DNA of 64,000 bases from Bacillota bacterium. Lineage in GTDB: Bacteria > Bacillota > Clostridia > Christensenellales > JAEXRW01. The stretch is from the NCBI GenBank assembly GCA_023454175.1, contig JAEXRW010000025.1, positions 248,001 to 312,000 of the forward strand, given 5' to 3'. Shown here one piece after another: positions 6,892-15,845 of the stretch. Numbering within the stretch: position 1 is the first letter of the stretch; each line of letters begins with the position of its first letter. The notes beneath the pieces were generated by a model that was not told where the DNA came from, searched no databases, and saw only the letters and a program-made list of their open reading frames with translations. The position numbers and the translations under genes are program-made.

Positions 6892-7839
6892 TTATGTCCT
6901 CACACTTGCCGCCATGCATACAGCCAGTTCCCCGGCGTCTGAATACGCCATGGCATCGTACCATTTTATACGCGCATCGCGGCCAAACCAAGTCATCTGC
7001 CTTTTTGCGTAACGCCGTGTCGAACGTTTGATCGTTTCGATGGCTTCCTCCAGTGTGGTTTGGCCATTCAGAAAGGCTATCGTCTCCTTGTACCCCAGCC
7101 CCTGCAAAGACTGAAGGCCCGGATCATATCCTTTTTTCAGGATTCCACGGACTTCTTCGACCAACCCTTTACCGACCATGGCATCGACCCGCCTGTTGAT
7201 ACGTTCGTACAAGATGGTTCTTTCCAGAGTTATTCCCAAAATTATCAAATCGTATCCGCTTTTTTTGTATATATTCTCCCTGTCAGCCTCCATTTTCATT
7301 TCGCTCATTTTCCTGCCCGAAAGGCGGTATATCTCCAGCGCACGGATGATGCGCCTTTCATCATTTGGGTGGATCCTCTGCGCGGATTCGGGGTCCGCGT
7401 TTTCAAGCATACCATATAAAGCATGCAAACCCTGCTCCGCTGCGATGGCGCGGAGGCTTTCCCGGTATGCTTCATCGCCCTGGACCGAGCCGAAAACCAT
7501 GGGCAGCGTCAGCGCATTGAGATAAAGCCCTGTCCCGCCGGCAACGATGGGCATTTTCCCCTTTGCATGAATGTCTTTGATGCACGAAGCGGCCTCGTCC
7601 CGGTAGCGGGCCGCGCTATACGCTTCATCGATGTCCGCAACGTCTATCATATGGTGCGGGATGCCCTGCATTTCAGACAGCGAAGGCTTCGCCGTGCCGA
7701 TATCCATGCCGCGGTAGATCTGCATGGAGTCCGCAGAGACGATCTCGCCATTCAGCAGCTTTGCAAGCTCGATGGCGGTATCCGTTTTACCCGAAGCGGT
7801 GGGTCCCACCACCGCGACGAGGGGCGGATTGGTTTCCAT
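6892..7839 (-). CDS. miaA: tRNA dimethylallyltransferase MiaA
   Basis: This 315-residue enzyme has the P-loop GPTASGKT at residues 12-19, the DSMQIYRGMDIGTAKP motif, and the GGTGLYLNAL and NDERRIIRALEIY motifs of MiaA. It transfers a dimethylallyl group to N6 of A37 in tRNAs reading U-starting codons. Its product is the substrate of MiaB, encoded at the head of the same operon, so two sequential steps of ms2i6A formation are co-expressed with mismatch repair. The start ATG lies 12 nt after mutL. Confidence 0.97.
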   Translation of the reverse strand: METNPPLVAVVGPTASGKTDTAIELAKLLNGEIVSADSMQIYRGMDIGTAKPSLSEMQGIPHHMIDVADIDEAYSAARYRDEAASCIKDIHAKGKMPIVAGGTGLYLNALTLPMVFGSVQGDEAYRESLRAIAAEQGLHALYGMLENADPESAQRIHPNDERRIIRALEIYRLSGRKMSEMKMEADRENIYKKSGYDLIILGITLERTILYERINRRVDAMVGKGLVEEVRGILKKGYDPGLQSLQGLGYKETIAFLNGQTTLEEAIETIKRSTRRYAKRQMTWFGRDARIKWYDAMAYSDAGELAVCMAASVRT

Positions 7840-7851
7840 ATTCCATCCCTT

Positions 7852-9786
7852 TCAAACCAGGCGCTTGAAGCCCTTTTCCAGGGCCTTTTTTTCGATGGCC
7901 AGCACGATGGGCCGCCCATGCGGACAGGTCAGCTGCTTTTTGCCATCGCCGTAGTGATCCAGTATCGTTTCTGTTTCTTCAGCCGTCAGCTTATCCCCGG
8001 CTTTGATCGCCTTGCGGCACGCCATGCGGATGATCGCATCCTTTTTCATGGCTGCAGAATCCAGCTGCCGGATCTCATCGATCCCGGAAAGCAATTCCTC
8101 AAAAAACAGGGGCAGCTGCGGCTGGCCCAGCAGATAGGGCACGGCGTTGATCCGGACGGTGTAACCGCCGAATTCCTCCAACTCGAATCCGGTCGACCGC
8201 AGAATATCGAAATACTGCAGGAACGTTCCGTATTCATTGGGCGAAAGATGCAGGATGTAAGGAACCAGCAGGCCCTGGGATGCCGTCTTCCCCTGAGCGA
8301 TAGCTTGCATGAACCGGTCGTATAATATTCTTTCATGTGCCGCATGCTGGTCGATGAGGAGCAGCTGCCCCCCCATCTGGATGATGAGATACGTATCGAA
8401 TGCCTGGCCGACCACGATATAGTCGTGATTCCTGAGCAGGATGGCGGAGGAAACCAGGGTACTTTCGATCTCCCCGATCGCCGTCGTTTCTTTCATGACA
8501 TTTCCGGTATGCTTCCGGTTCCTGCCTTCGACCAGGACCTCGCGCAGCGCATCCTTTGCATCCACCCTGTCCGGGATGATGAAAGGACGGCTCGCCGGGG
8601 TTGGTGGCTGATGCCTCATGTCTGCCGCCACGGTCGCTTTTTGTGCCGGGGGATCCTTTTCCCACGGAAGCGGACCTCCATTTGAAAAAGAATCTCCGCC
8701 CTGATGCACGCTCCCGCTTGGAAGGACGCTTTCCCCGTCCGCCATCGAGGCATTGCCTGCATCGGGTGGCGCAGGCAACGCCGTTTCAGCATCGCCCGAG
8801 CCGGAATTCAGCGCATTGGAAACAGCATGATAAATAAAATCCTTTATGGCCTTTTCATTGGAGAAGCGTACGGTCAGTTTCTGGGGGTGCACATTGACGT
8901 CCACGGCATCGGTTTCCACTTCCAGATACAGGACAAAAAACGGGTAACGTTTGACCATCAGACGGGAGCCGTAGGCCTGCTGCACGGAAAAAGACGCCCC
9001 CGGGAACTCCACATGCCTGCCGTTGACATAAAAGTACTGCCTCCCCCGGTTGGGCTGTGCGATCTGGATCGTACCAATATACCCGTGCAGGCTCAGGCCG
9101 TTTTCCCTGCATTCGACCGGGACCAGATTGCGTGCCGTATCGGCGCCGTAGACGGCATGGATGGCCGCCTTCAGATCACCGGTCCCCGGGCTGTGGTACA
9201 GCTCCCTGCCATCCGCCGAGAAGCGGAATGCGATATGCGGATTGCCCAGCAGCTGCCGTGTAACGGTATCCCCCACCGCGGCCGATTCAAGGTGTGCGGC
9301 CTTGAGGAACTTCAGCCTGGCGGGCATGTTGAAAAATACGTTTTTGACCGTCACGCTCGTACCATCGCTGCAGGCAAAGGCTGCTTGATCGGTGATACTG
9401 CCGCCCTGGTTGATCACGCGGTACCCGGACGGGGATGCCGGCTGTTTGGATTCGACCTCGGTCTGCGACACCGCGGCGATGCTGAAGAGCGCCTCCCCGC
9501 GGAAACCGAGCGTGCGGATGCCGTCCAGGTCTTCATCGTTTTCGATCTTGCTCGTAGCATGGCGGAGGAACGCCAAGGGGATATCGGCTTCAGCGATCCC
9601 CGAACCGTTGTCGGATACGCGGATATACTGTATGCCGCCGCCTTTGATCTCCACGCTGATGGACGTGGCGCCCGCGTCGACGGAATTTTCCACCAATTCC
9701 TTTACGATGGAAGCGGGGCGCTCGATCACCTCGCCTGCGGCGATCTTTTTGATGATATCGGGATGCAGGACCTTTATGGTGCTCAT
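7852..9786 (-). CDS. mutL: DNA mismatch repair protein MutL
   Basis: This 644-residue protein has an N-terminal GHKL ATPase (AGEVIERPASIVKELVENS, DNGSGI, RGEALFSI, about residues 17-110), a proline/glycine-rich linker (about 335-430) and a C-terminal dimerisation domain. The C-terminal domain contains a DQHAAHE motif near residue 478, then ACRKAI, and CPHGRP near the end. These mark the endonuclease-type MutL that nicks the daughter strand in bacteria without MutH. The last acid of the usual DQHAxxExxxxE motif is Asp here. The start overlaps the mutS stop by 4 nt (ATGA), so MutS and MutL are translationally coupled. Confidence 0.97.
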   Translation of the reverse strand: MSTIKVLHPDIIKKIAAGEVIERPASIVKELVENSVDAGATSISVEIKGGGIQYIRVSDNGSGIAEADIPLAFLRHATSKIENDEDLDGIRTLGFRGEALFSIAAVSQTEVESKQPASPSGYRVINQGGSITDQAAFACSDGTSVTVKNVFFNMPARLKFLKAAHLESAAVGDTVTRQLLGNPHIAFRFSADGRELYHSPGTGDLKAAIHAVYGADTARNLVPVECRENGLSLHGYIGTIQIAQPNRGRQYFYVNGRHVEFPGASFSVQQAYGSRLMVKRYPFFVLYLEVETDAVDVNVHPQKLTVRFSNEKAIKDFIYHAVSNALNSGSGDAETALPAPPDAGNASMADGESVLPSGSVHQGGDSFSNGGPLPWEKDPPAQKATVAADMRHQPPTPASRPFIIPDRVDAKDALREVLVEGRNRKHTGNVMKETTAIGEIESTLVSSAILLRNHDYIVVGQAFDTYLIIQMGGQLLLIDQHAAHERILYDRFMQAIAQGKTASQGLLVPYILHLSPNEYGTFLQYFDILRSTGFELEEFGGYTVRINAVPYLLGQPQLPLFFEELLSGIDEIRQLDSAAMKKDAIIRMACRKAIKAGDKLTAEETETILDHYGDGKKQLTCPHGRPIVLAIEKKALEKGFKRLV

Positions 9787-12410
9787 TTCCCCGCCCCTTC
9801 CTTCACCTTGCGCGCTTCCTCGCAGAGTTCGCTGAGCCGGTTCAATGCGCTCAAAGGCGTCAGCGCGTAGATGTCGATCTCAGCCAGATGATTGATAATC
9901 TCTCCTGCGTCGGGCTGGAAGAGGTTCATCTGCACAGAGGGCTGCATGGATGCGCCGTTTGCATAACATTCATTAACGGCCTTTTTCTCCTGCATCTGCT
10001 GCAAAAGTTCGCGCGCCCGGGTGATCACGGGAGCCGGGACGCCCGCGAGGCGGGCCACCTCGATGCCAAAGCTTTTGTCCGTGCCGCCCCGCCGCACCTT
10101 GCGCAGGAAGATGATCTCGTCCCCCACCTCCCGGACGCTGACGCAATAGTTTTTCGCGCCTTCCACCTGCCCCTCCAGCTCACTGAGTTCATGGAAATGC
10201 GTGGCGAAAAGCGTTTTGGCGCCGAGCCTGGTTTTGTCGCACACATGCTCCACCACCGCCCAGGCGATGCTCATGCCGTCATACGTGCTGGTGCCGCGGC
10301 CGATCTCATCGAGGATCAAAAGGCTCCTGGACGTGGCGTTATTGATGATGGAGGCTACCTCGCTCATTTCCACCATAAAAGTGCTCTGGCCGAACGCCAG
10401 GTTATCCGATGCGCCCACGCGCGTGAAGATACGGTCCACGATGCAGACCTGGGCGCTTTTGGCCGGTACGAACGAACCAATGTGCGCCATCAGGACGATG
10501 AGGCCCACCTGGCGCATGTAGGTGCTCTTGCCCGCCATGTTGGGGCCGGTGATGATCATCATACGATTGGGGCCGTTATCCAGGAACGTATCGTTATCGA
10601 TGAACTGGCGGGATGAAAGCACTTTCTCTACGACCGGATGCCTGCCGCCTTCAATTTTCAGCGTGTCCCCTTTTGCGAGCCTCGGCTTGACGTAGTCGTT
10701 TTCCACCGCCGCTGCGGCAAAGGACTGAAGCGCGTCGATGATGGCGATGGTCCGCGCGGTTTTCTGGATGCGTTCAATATTTGCATAAAGCCTGTCCCGG
10801 ACCGAACAGAAAAGTTCATATTCCAGCCGGATGACCTTTTCCTCTGCGCCCAGCATCTCCTCCTCCATCTCCTTGAGTTCGGGCGTGATGTAGCGCTCGG
10901 CGTTGGAGATGGTCTGCTTGCGTACATACCTGTATGGCACCAGATCGAAATAGGACTTGGTGACCTCGATGTAATAGCCGAATACCTTGTTGAAACCGAT
11001 CTTCAGGTTTTTGATCCCGGTGGCTTCCCGCTCGCGGGCTTCCAGCTGTGCGATCATGTCCCTGCCTTCGCGGTTCACCCTGCGGAGGCGGTCGACCTCT
11101 TCATCGTACCCGTCGCGGATGATGCCGCCTTCCTTCACGCCGAAGGCCGGTTCGGGCGATATGGCCTTCTCCAAAAGCTCCCCGAGGTCCTCCATCGCGT
11201 CAAAGCTCCGGTACATATCCTGCAGCAGAGGCGAAGTGGACGCGCTCAGCGTGCTTTTCAGCGCGGGGAAGCGCTGCAGCGACTGCTTCAGGGATATGCA
11301 GTTGCGTGCGTCCAGCGAACCGTAGGCGATCCGGCTGGAGATCCGCTCGATATCGTATACCTTGTCCAGCGCCGCCCGTATTTCGTCGCGCTTCAGATAT
11401 TCTGTTTTCAGTTCTTCGACAGCATCCAGACGGGCGTTGATCTCCCTGATGCTCTGCAAAGGCCGCTCGATCCAGGCGCGCAGCATGCGGCTGCCCATGG
11501 CCGTTTTGGTGCGGTCCAGCAGCCATAAAAGTGTGCCCTTCCTGCCTCCGTCCTTCAGGGACTGGGTCAGCTCGAGATTGCGCTTTGTATTGGCGTCCAG
11601 CACCATGAAGGATTCCCTGTGGTAGACCCGGAGCCTGTTGATGTGCCCCAGGGTCACTTTCTGCGTCTCATTCAGGTAGGACAAAAGGGCGCCCGCGGCG
11701 CAGATGCCCGTTTCCATGTCCGCGCACCCAAACCCGTCCAGGGAAGCCACCTTGAAATGCCGCTTCAGCGTTTCCCGCGCTTCCTCCGGCTCAAAGGCGA
11801 AACCGTTGTAGCTATTCATCATGCACTCTGTATACGGTTTGAGCAGCGTAAAGGCGTTGGTGGAAAGGAAGGCCTGCTCGTTTGCGATGATCTCGGAGGG
11901 GGCGATGGTGGCCACTTCCTCGCAGAGCCTTGAAATGGACTCCCGGTCCTCGATCTGCCCTACATAGAATTCGCCTGTCGAAACATCGGCAAACGAGATG
12001 CCGATGCCGTCACGGATGCAGATGGAAAGGATATAGTTATTGCGCTTTTCCTCCAGCATACTGTCCTCGATGACAGTGCCGGGCGTGATGATGCGGATCA
12101 CGTCGCGCTCGACCAGGCCTTTGGATTCCGCCGGGTCGGTCATCTGTTCGCAGATGGCGACCTTGTAGCCCTTGGCTATGAGCTTGCTGACATAGCCGTC
12201 CACGGCATGGTAGGGCACGCCGCACATGGGCGCGCGCTGCTCCAGCCCGCAGTCCCTCCCCGTCAATACGATATCCAGCTCCCGCGAAGCCGTCTCGGCA
12301 TCCTCGAAGAACATCTCGTAAAAATCCCCGAGGCGGAAGAAAAGGAGGCAATCCTTATGTTTTTCCTTCAGCAGGATATACTGCTGCATCATTGGCGTGA
12401 CCTGTGGCAT
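9783..12410 (-). CDS. mutS: DNA mismatch repair protein MutS
   Basis: This 875-residue protein has all MutS domains. The mismatch-binding N-terminus carries FFRLGDFYEMF (the Phe-x-Glu type wedge, with DFYEMFFEDA around residue 30). A connector, lever and clamp follow, then the ATPase with Walker A GPNMAGKST at about 620, Walker B LLILDEIGRGTST and the ABC-like ATHFHEL. It recognises mispairs and recruits MutL. It is the second gene of the operon, 19 nt downstream of miaB, and overlaps mutL by 4 nt. Confidence 0.98.
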   Translation of the reverse strand: MPQVTPMMQQYILLKEKHKDCLLFFRLGDFYEMFFEDAETASRELDIVLTGRDCGLEQRAPMCGVPYHAVDGYVSKLIAKGYKVAICEQMTDPAESKGLVERDVIRIITPGTVIEDSMLEEKRNNYILSICIRDGIGISFADVSTGEFYVGQIEDRESISRLCEEVATIAPSEIIANEQAFLSTNAFTLLKPYTECMMNSYNGFAFEPEEARETLKRHFKVASLDGFGCADMETGICAAGALLSYLNETQKVTLGHINRLRVYHRESFMVLDANTKRNLELTQSLKDGGRKGTLLWLLDRTKTAMGSRMLRAWIERPLQSIREINARLDAVEELKTEYLKRDEIRAALDKVYDIERISSRIAYGSLDARNCISLKQSLQRFPALKSTLSASTSPLLQDMYRSFDAMEDLGELLEKAISPEPAFGVKEGGIIRDGYDEEVDRLRRVNREGRDMIAQLEAREREATGIKNLKIGFNKVFGYYIEVTKSYFDLVPYRYVRKQTISNAERYITPELKEMEEEMLGAEEKVIRLEYELFCSVRDRLYANIERIQKTARTIAIIDALQSFAAAAVENDYVKPRLAKGDTLKIEGGRHPVVEKVLSSRQFIDNDTFLDNGPNRMMIITGPNMAGKSTYMRQVGLIVLMAHIGSFVPAKSAQVCIVDRIFTRVGASDNLAFGQSTFMVEMSEVASIINNATSRSLLILDEIGRGTSTYDGMSIAWAVVEHVCDKTRLGAKTLFATHFHELSELEGQVEGAKNYCVSVREVGDEIIFLRKVRRGGTDKSFGIEVARLAGVPAPVITRARELLQQMQEKKAVNECYANGASMQPSVQMNLFQPDAGEIINHLAEIDIYALTPLSALNRLSELCEEARKVKEGAGK

Positions 12411-12429
12411 GAGTATCCCCCAACAAAAA

Positions 12430-13815
12430 TTATAGCCGTATCGGTTCCCCGGTCAGCGTGTACGTATGGGCCTCCGTGACCCGAAGCGTGACGAAACTCC
12501 CTATCAGCTCGGGATTTCCGGCAAAATTGATCATGATCCCGGCGTCATTGCGCCCCGATAGCAGCCTTTTATCCCTGCTTTCGGATTCCACCAGGACTTC
12601 ATATACCTGGCCGATCATGGCCCGGTTCTTTTCAGACGTTATGTCCGCCTGGAGCTGGATCAGCCTTTGGAGGCGTTCGCGCCTTATCCCCGCGGGGACC
12701 TGGTCCTCCATATCCGCCGCTGCAGTCCCCGAACGTTTCGAATAGATGAAGGTATAGGCGGAATCAAAGCGGATCTTCTCCATCATATCCAGGGTATCCT
12801 GAAAGTCTGCTTCCGTCTCCCCCGGGAAGCCCACGATGATATCGGTGGACAGCCCCACATTTGGCATCTTCCTGCGGAGTTTTTCCACGAGCGTGGCATA
12901 ATCCTCACGTTTATAACCCCGGTTCATCTTTTCCAGGACGGCGTTGCTTCCCGACTGCATGGGCAGATGCACCTGGTTGCAGACCCTGGGGCTGGAAGCG
13001 ATGACATCGATCAGTGCATCGGACAGGTCTTTCGGGTGGGAAGTCATAAAGCGGATCCGTTTCATCTGCGTTTCGGAATCCAGTCTTTTCAGCAGTTCCG
13101 GGAAACCGGTCCCGTGCTCCCGTCCGTAGGAATTCACGTTCTGCCCCAGAAGCGTTACTTCCCGATATCCTTTTTCAGCCAGGCCCTGCACTTCCTTTAC
13201 GATCTCGTCGGGCTGGCGGCTCCTTTCCCTCCCCCGGACGTACGGGACGATGCAGTAGGAGCAGAAATTATCGCACCCGTACATGATGTTTACCCACGCA
13301 AGGGGACCCATTTCCCGGACGACGGGCACGTCCTCCAGGATCTCGCCCAACTCGCAGGTATCGGAGACCCTTTTGCGGTCCAGGACCACCTGACGCAGCA
13401 TCTGGGGCAGCATATGGGCATGGTTGGTGCCAAACGTCAGGTCCACAAAGCGGAAACGGTCCATCAGGCGTTTGGCTGCGTTTTCCTGCTGCATCATGCA
13501 CCCGCATACGCCGATGACCAGATCGGGTTTTTCTTTTTTGAGCGCTTTCAAAGCCCCGATATTGCCGAAAACCTTGTGTTCCGCATGTTCCCGGACGCAG
13601 CAGGTATTGAAAAGGATGATATCCGCTTCCCCGATACTGCCGGCCGGCGTGTAAGCCAAATCCTGCAGGATACCCGCGAGTTTCTCAGAATCGTGCTGGT
13701 TCATCTGGCAGCCGTAGGTCTTGATGATATATCTGAATCCCCTGCCGTTATTGTATGTACGAAGCAGATGAGCACTTTCTTTGCAATATTCATTTTCAAG
13801 CATGCTGGTTCCCAT
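12430..13815 (-). CDS. miaB: tRNA-2-methylthio-N6-dimethylallyladenosine synthase MiaB
   Basis: This 461-residue radical-SAM methylthiotransferase has an N-terminal UPF0004 domain with three cluster cysteines (KTYGCQMN, NTCCVREHAE, VCGCM), the SAM cluster CDNFCSYC at about residues 178-188, and a C-terminal TRAM domain. It methylthiolates i6A37 made by MiaA. The start at 13815 is preferred because the predicted promoter lies just upstream: its -10 at 13843-13848 places the transcript start near 13836, excluding the 21-codon upstream extension. A GGAGTGAG sequence precedes this ATG at slightly long spacing. It heads the mutS-mutL-miaA-hfq-ynbB operon. Confidence 0.96.
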   Translation of the reverse strand: MGTSMLENEYCKESAHLLRTYNNGRGFRYIIKTYGCQMNQHDSEKLAGILQDLAYTPAGSIGEADIILFNTCCVREHAEHKVFGNIGALKALKKEKPDLVIGVCGCMMQQENAAKRLMDRFRFVDLTFGTNHAHMLPQMLRQVVLDRKRVSDTCELGEILEDVPVVREMGPLAWVNIMYGCDNFCSYCIVPYVRGRERSRQPDEIVKEVQGLAEKGYREVTLLGQNVNSYGREHGTGFPELLKRLDSETQMKRIRFMTSHPKDLSDALIDVIASSPRVCNQVHLPMQSGSNAVLEKMNRGYKREDYATLVEKLRRKMPNVGLSTDIIVGFPGETEADFQDTLDMMEKIRFDSAYTFIYSKRSGTAAADMEDQVPAGIRRERLQRLIQLQADITSEKNRAMIGQVYEVLVESESRDKRLLSGRNDAGIMINFAGNPELIGSFVTLRVTEAHTYTLTGEPIRL

Positions 13816-13842
13816 ATATTCACTCACTCCGGTCATTTTTTT

Positions 13843-13871
13843 ATTGTATCCCATTCGGCATTGCAAGACAA
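13843..13871 (-). promoter_or_regulatory. promoter of the miaB-mutSL-miaA-hfq-ynbB operon
   Basis: On the minus strand TTGTCT (13866-13871) and TACAAT (13843-13848) are exactly 17 nt apart. It is divergent from the tRNA operon promoter 77 bp away. Confidence 0.65.
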
Positions 13872-13947
13872 GAATCAAGCTTTGAACGAAATTGAAGTGA
13901 TTCGGTATTCAAAGGAATGTACGTGTTCAATTGGGGAATTATTTATG

Positions 13948-13976
13948 TTGACACGCCATTTCCGATGATGTATATT
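13948..13976 (+). promoter_or_regulatory. strong promoter of the tRNA operon
   Basis: TTGACA (13948-13953, full consensus) and TATATT (13971-13976) are 17 nt apart, and the first tRNA begins 38 nt after the -10. This near-consensus promoter fits a highly expressed stable-RNA operon. Confidence 0.85.
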
Positions 13977-14014
13977 ATTATTCGCCGCGTATCGTTTGCC
14001 CCTGGTTTTTACGG

Positions 14015-14091
14015 CGGGGTGTAGCGCAGTTTGGTAGCGCACATGCTTTGGGAGCATGGGGCCGTGGGTTCAAATCCCTCCGCCCCGACCA
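14015..14091 (+). tRNA. tRNA-Pro (anticodon TGG)
   Basis: The acceptor CGGGGTG (14015-14021) pairs with CGCCCCG (14081-14087). The anticodon loop TTTGGGA reads TGG, and CCA is encoded at 14089-14091. It is the first gene of a seven-tRNA operon. Confidence 0.97.
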
Positions 14092-14098
14092 CATACGA

Positions 14099-14173
14099 GG
14101 CCCCTTGGTCAAGTGGTTAAGACATCGCCCTTTCACGGCGGTAACAGGGGTTCGAGTCCCCTAGGGGTCACCA
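14099..14173 (+). tRNA. tRNA-Glu (anticodon TTC)
   Basis: The acceptor GGCCCCT pairs with AGGGGTC (14163-14169). The anticodon loop CTTTCAC reads TTC, and CCA is encoded. Confidence 0.97.
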
Positions 14174-14191
14174 ATTTCCCCGAAGCGATAC

Positions 14192-14268
14192 GGGCCCTTA
14201 GCTCAGTTGGTCAGAGCGGTCGGCTCATAACCGATTGGTCCGGGGTTCGAGTCCCTGAGGGCCCACCA
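14192..14268 (+). tRNA. tRNA-Met (anticodon CAT)
   Basis: The acceptor GGGCCCT pairs perfectly with AGGGCCC (14258-14264). The anticodon loop CTCATAA reads CAT, and CCA is encoded. The fully paired first acceptor pair argues against initiator tRNA. An elongator Met or a lysidine-modified Ile tRNA remains possible, since CAT serves both. Confidence 0.93.
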
Positions 14269-14275
14269 AAAATAC

Positions 14276-14352
14276 GGCCCGGTAGTTCAGTTGGTTAGAA
14301 TGCCAGCCTGTCACGCTGGAGGTCGAGGGTTCGAGCCCCTTCCGGGTCGCCA
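14276..14352 (+). tRNA. tRNA-Asp (anticodon GTC)
   Basis: The acceptor GGCCCGG pairs with CCGGGTC (14342-14348). The anticodon loop CTGTCAC reads GTC, the discriminator is G, and CCA is encoded. Confidence 0.97.
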
Positions 14353-14392
14353 AATTTCCTTGGTTATAGGATTTGGCCTGTTGATAATCTTT

Positions 14393-14467
14393 GCTGGTGT
14401 AGCTCAACGGCAGAGCAGCTGATTTGTAATCAGCAGGTTGCGGGTTCAAATCCCATCACCAGCTCCA
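14393..14467 (+). tRNA. tRNA-Thr (anticodon TGT)
   Basis: The acceptor GCTGGTG pairs with CACCAGC (14457-14463). The anticodon loop TTTGTAA reads TGT, the discriminator is T as usual for tRNA-Thr, and CCA is encoded. Confidence 0.97.
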
Positions 14468-14471
14468 ACAT

Positions 14472-14556
<85 letters not shown>

Positions 14557-14559
14557 CAT

Positions 14560-14646
14560 GCGAGAATGGCGGAACTGGCAGACGCGCTAGATTCAGGTTC
14601 TAGTGGTCGCAAGGCCGTGCAGGTTCAAGTCCTGTTTCTCGCACCA
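14560..14646 (+). tRNA. tRNA-Leu (anticodon CAG)
   Basis: The acceptor GCGAGAA pairs with TTCTCGC (14636-14642). The anticodon loop TTCAGGT reads CAG, there is a long variable arm, and CCA is encoded. It is the last gene of the operon, followed at once by a terminator. Confidence 0.97.
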
Positions 14647-14650
14647 AACA

Positions 14651-14682
14651 AAGAAACCGCATGAAAATGCGGTTTCTTGCTT
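14651..14682 (+). terminator. intrinsic terminator of the tRNA operon
   Basis: A perfect 12-bp stem (AAGAAACCGCAT / ATGCGGTTTCTT) with a GAAA tetraloop (14663-14666) begins 5 nt after the last tRNA. The T-rich end of the stem and TTGCTTT after it complete the signal. Confidence 0.85.
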
Positions 14683-14722
14683 TAGTGGCCCTTTAAATAT
14701 TCAGGTTATGAGTGTGTAAATA

Positions 14723-15067
14723 TCATATTGTGATCAATCTATTGTTCCCTTTTATGATATCGGTCAGCCCCTGTCCCCAATAGCATACTTCAATGCCGAG
14801 CGCGGTGATTTTACCAGCGACACCCAGTTGATCCGCGCAGGCCTTGCACGCAGAGAAATGCACACCGGCATACGCTGCCAGTTTGATCTTTTCCTGAATC
14901 AATTCATTTTCCGCAACCAATTTTGCAGTGGCGCCCCAAATGATCACCGTTACATCCTGCCACCATTGGTTCAGCAGGCTGTTGGTGGCGTACATCAATA
15001 CCATTTTGTCAGATGTCAAAATATCTGCATTCGTCCAGAGGATAAAAAGCTGATTTGATTCTTCCAT
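14723..15067 (-). CDS. DsrE-family protein
   Basis: This 114-residue protein begins MEESNQLFILWTNADI, with alternating strands and helices of the DsrE/DsrF fold. It has LVAENELIQEKIKLAAYAGVHFSACKACADQLGV in the middle (written here as a landmark at about residues 51-84) and ends GQGLTDIIKGNNRLITI. The two cysteines in FSACKACAD are candidates for sulfur relay. The start at 15067 is chosen for its GAGAGGG ribosome binding site. A TATAAT lies at 15089-15094 on the minus strand, but the -35 is poor. It follows the DUF2284 gene on the same strand. The exact function is unknown. Confidence 0.75.
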   Translation of the reverse strand: MEESNQLFILWTNADILTSDKMVLMYATNSLLNQWWQDVTVIIWGATAKLVAENELIQEKIKLAAYAGVHFSACKACADQLGVAGKITALGIEVCYWGQGLTDIIKGNNRLITI

Positions 15068-15133
15068 GACAGTAACCCTCTCAGATTTATTATAACTGGC
15101 GAATGAGGTGGACATTTTGCTCAAAAGAGGTCG

Positions 15134-15208
15134 TTAAACGGTATCCATCAGGCGAATCGCGTTCCGATGCCTGGCTTTTTCGTTCATGAAGGCGGCGTAA
15201 TCATTCAT
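15134..15208 (-). CDS. possible 24-residue micro-ORF coupled to the DUF2284 gene
   Basis: A reading frame encoding MNDYAAFMNEKARHRNAIRL plus MDTV overlaps the DUF2284 stop by ATGA, the usual geometry for translational coupling. It has no ribosome binding site of its own. The peptide is charged and probably helical. It may be chance, so it is listed as a hypothesis only. Confidence 0.25.
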   Translation of the reverse strand: MNDYAAFMNEKARHRNAIRLMDTV

Positions 15209-15711
15209 TCGATGAAAACCGCCGAATACCAGTTTTGCTCTTCCCCTTCCTCTTTCAGCGTTTTCAGGGGCAGGCCGAATTTGTGCACCGTCTTGAATAC
15301 GTCAATGCCCACGCTGTGGAAGGAGGGCCGCGCTTTTTTCTGGAAGGCGCAGGGTTTGTCCTTGAACCCGGTGCACTCGCTGCACAGGCCGCAGTCGCTC
15401 AATGAAAAAGCAAAATAGTAACCATCGATGAACGCCTGCCGCTCGATCTCATAGGAAACCTCCTGGGATTTGTGTTTATCGTGCGAATGGATGATGACCC
15501 CCCATTTGTACTGCTCGAAAATGGGCTTGTATTCCCAGGGCATCGGCGAATGCGGACGCGACGGGCAGGTATGGTTTTTCCCCCAGTCGCTGCACCCGTA
15601 CATGCACTTCAGTATCGTCCTGGAATCAAAAGCGATATCCCCGATCGAAAATACCACCGCGTCATCTGCGCCCAGTTTCAGAGCCAGCTCTGTATATTTG
15701 TCACGTTCCAT
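15205..15711 (-). CDS. DUF2284 cysteine-rich metal-binding protein
   Basis: This 168-residue protein has the DUF2284 arrangement. An N-terminal cysteine set (LKCMYGCSDWGKNHTCPS, about residues 35-52) precedes an RxHSPMPWE segment. A C-terminal set follows (LSDCGLCSECTG...PCAFQKKARPS, about 104-130), and then GIDVFKTVHKFGLPL. The eight or so conserved cysteines are expected to bind iron-sulfur or zinc. No reaction is established for the family. The ribosome binding site is GGGGTGGGGGAG. It is upstream of the DsrE gene on the same strand, suggesting a redox or sulfur context. Confidence 0.85.
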   Translation of the reverse strand: MERDKYTELALKLGADDAVVFSIGDIAFDSRTILKCMYGCSDWGKNHTCPSRPHSPMPWEYKPIFEQYKWGVIIHSHDKHKSQEVSYEIERQAFIDGYYFAFSLSDCGLCSECTGFKDKPCAFQKKARPSFHSVGIDVFKTVHKFGLPLKTLKEEGEEQNWYSAVFIE

Positions 15712-15746
15712 GTCTCCCCCACCCCATCAACTTTTATTCTTTCACA

Positions 15747-15775
15747 ATTATGCTTCATCGCAACGGAAACTGCAA
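15747..15775 (-). promoter_or_regulatory. candidate promoter of the DUF2284/DsrE unit
   Basis: On the minus strand TTGCAG (15770-15775) and CATAAT (15747-15752) are 17 nt apart, 35 nt before the DUF2284 start codon. Confidence 0.4.
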
Positions 15776-15845
15776 CCGGGAGATGTGTTTTGACATTATA
15801 AATGGTATAATTTAAATACAATATTCTATGGGGGTGTTATGTCTG

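Noticed and set aside
12667..13968. 433-codon frame on the plus strand opposite miaB
   Set aside because: Shadow of the high third-position bias of miaB. It has no family features and covers the miaB promoter.
15790..15818. TTGACA at 15790 as promoter of the hydrolase gene
   Set aside because: The obvious TATAAT is only 10 nt away. At 17-nt spacing the -10 is TAAATA, too weak to list as a feature.
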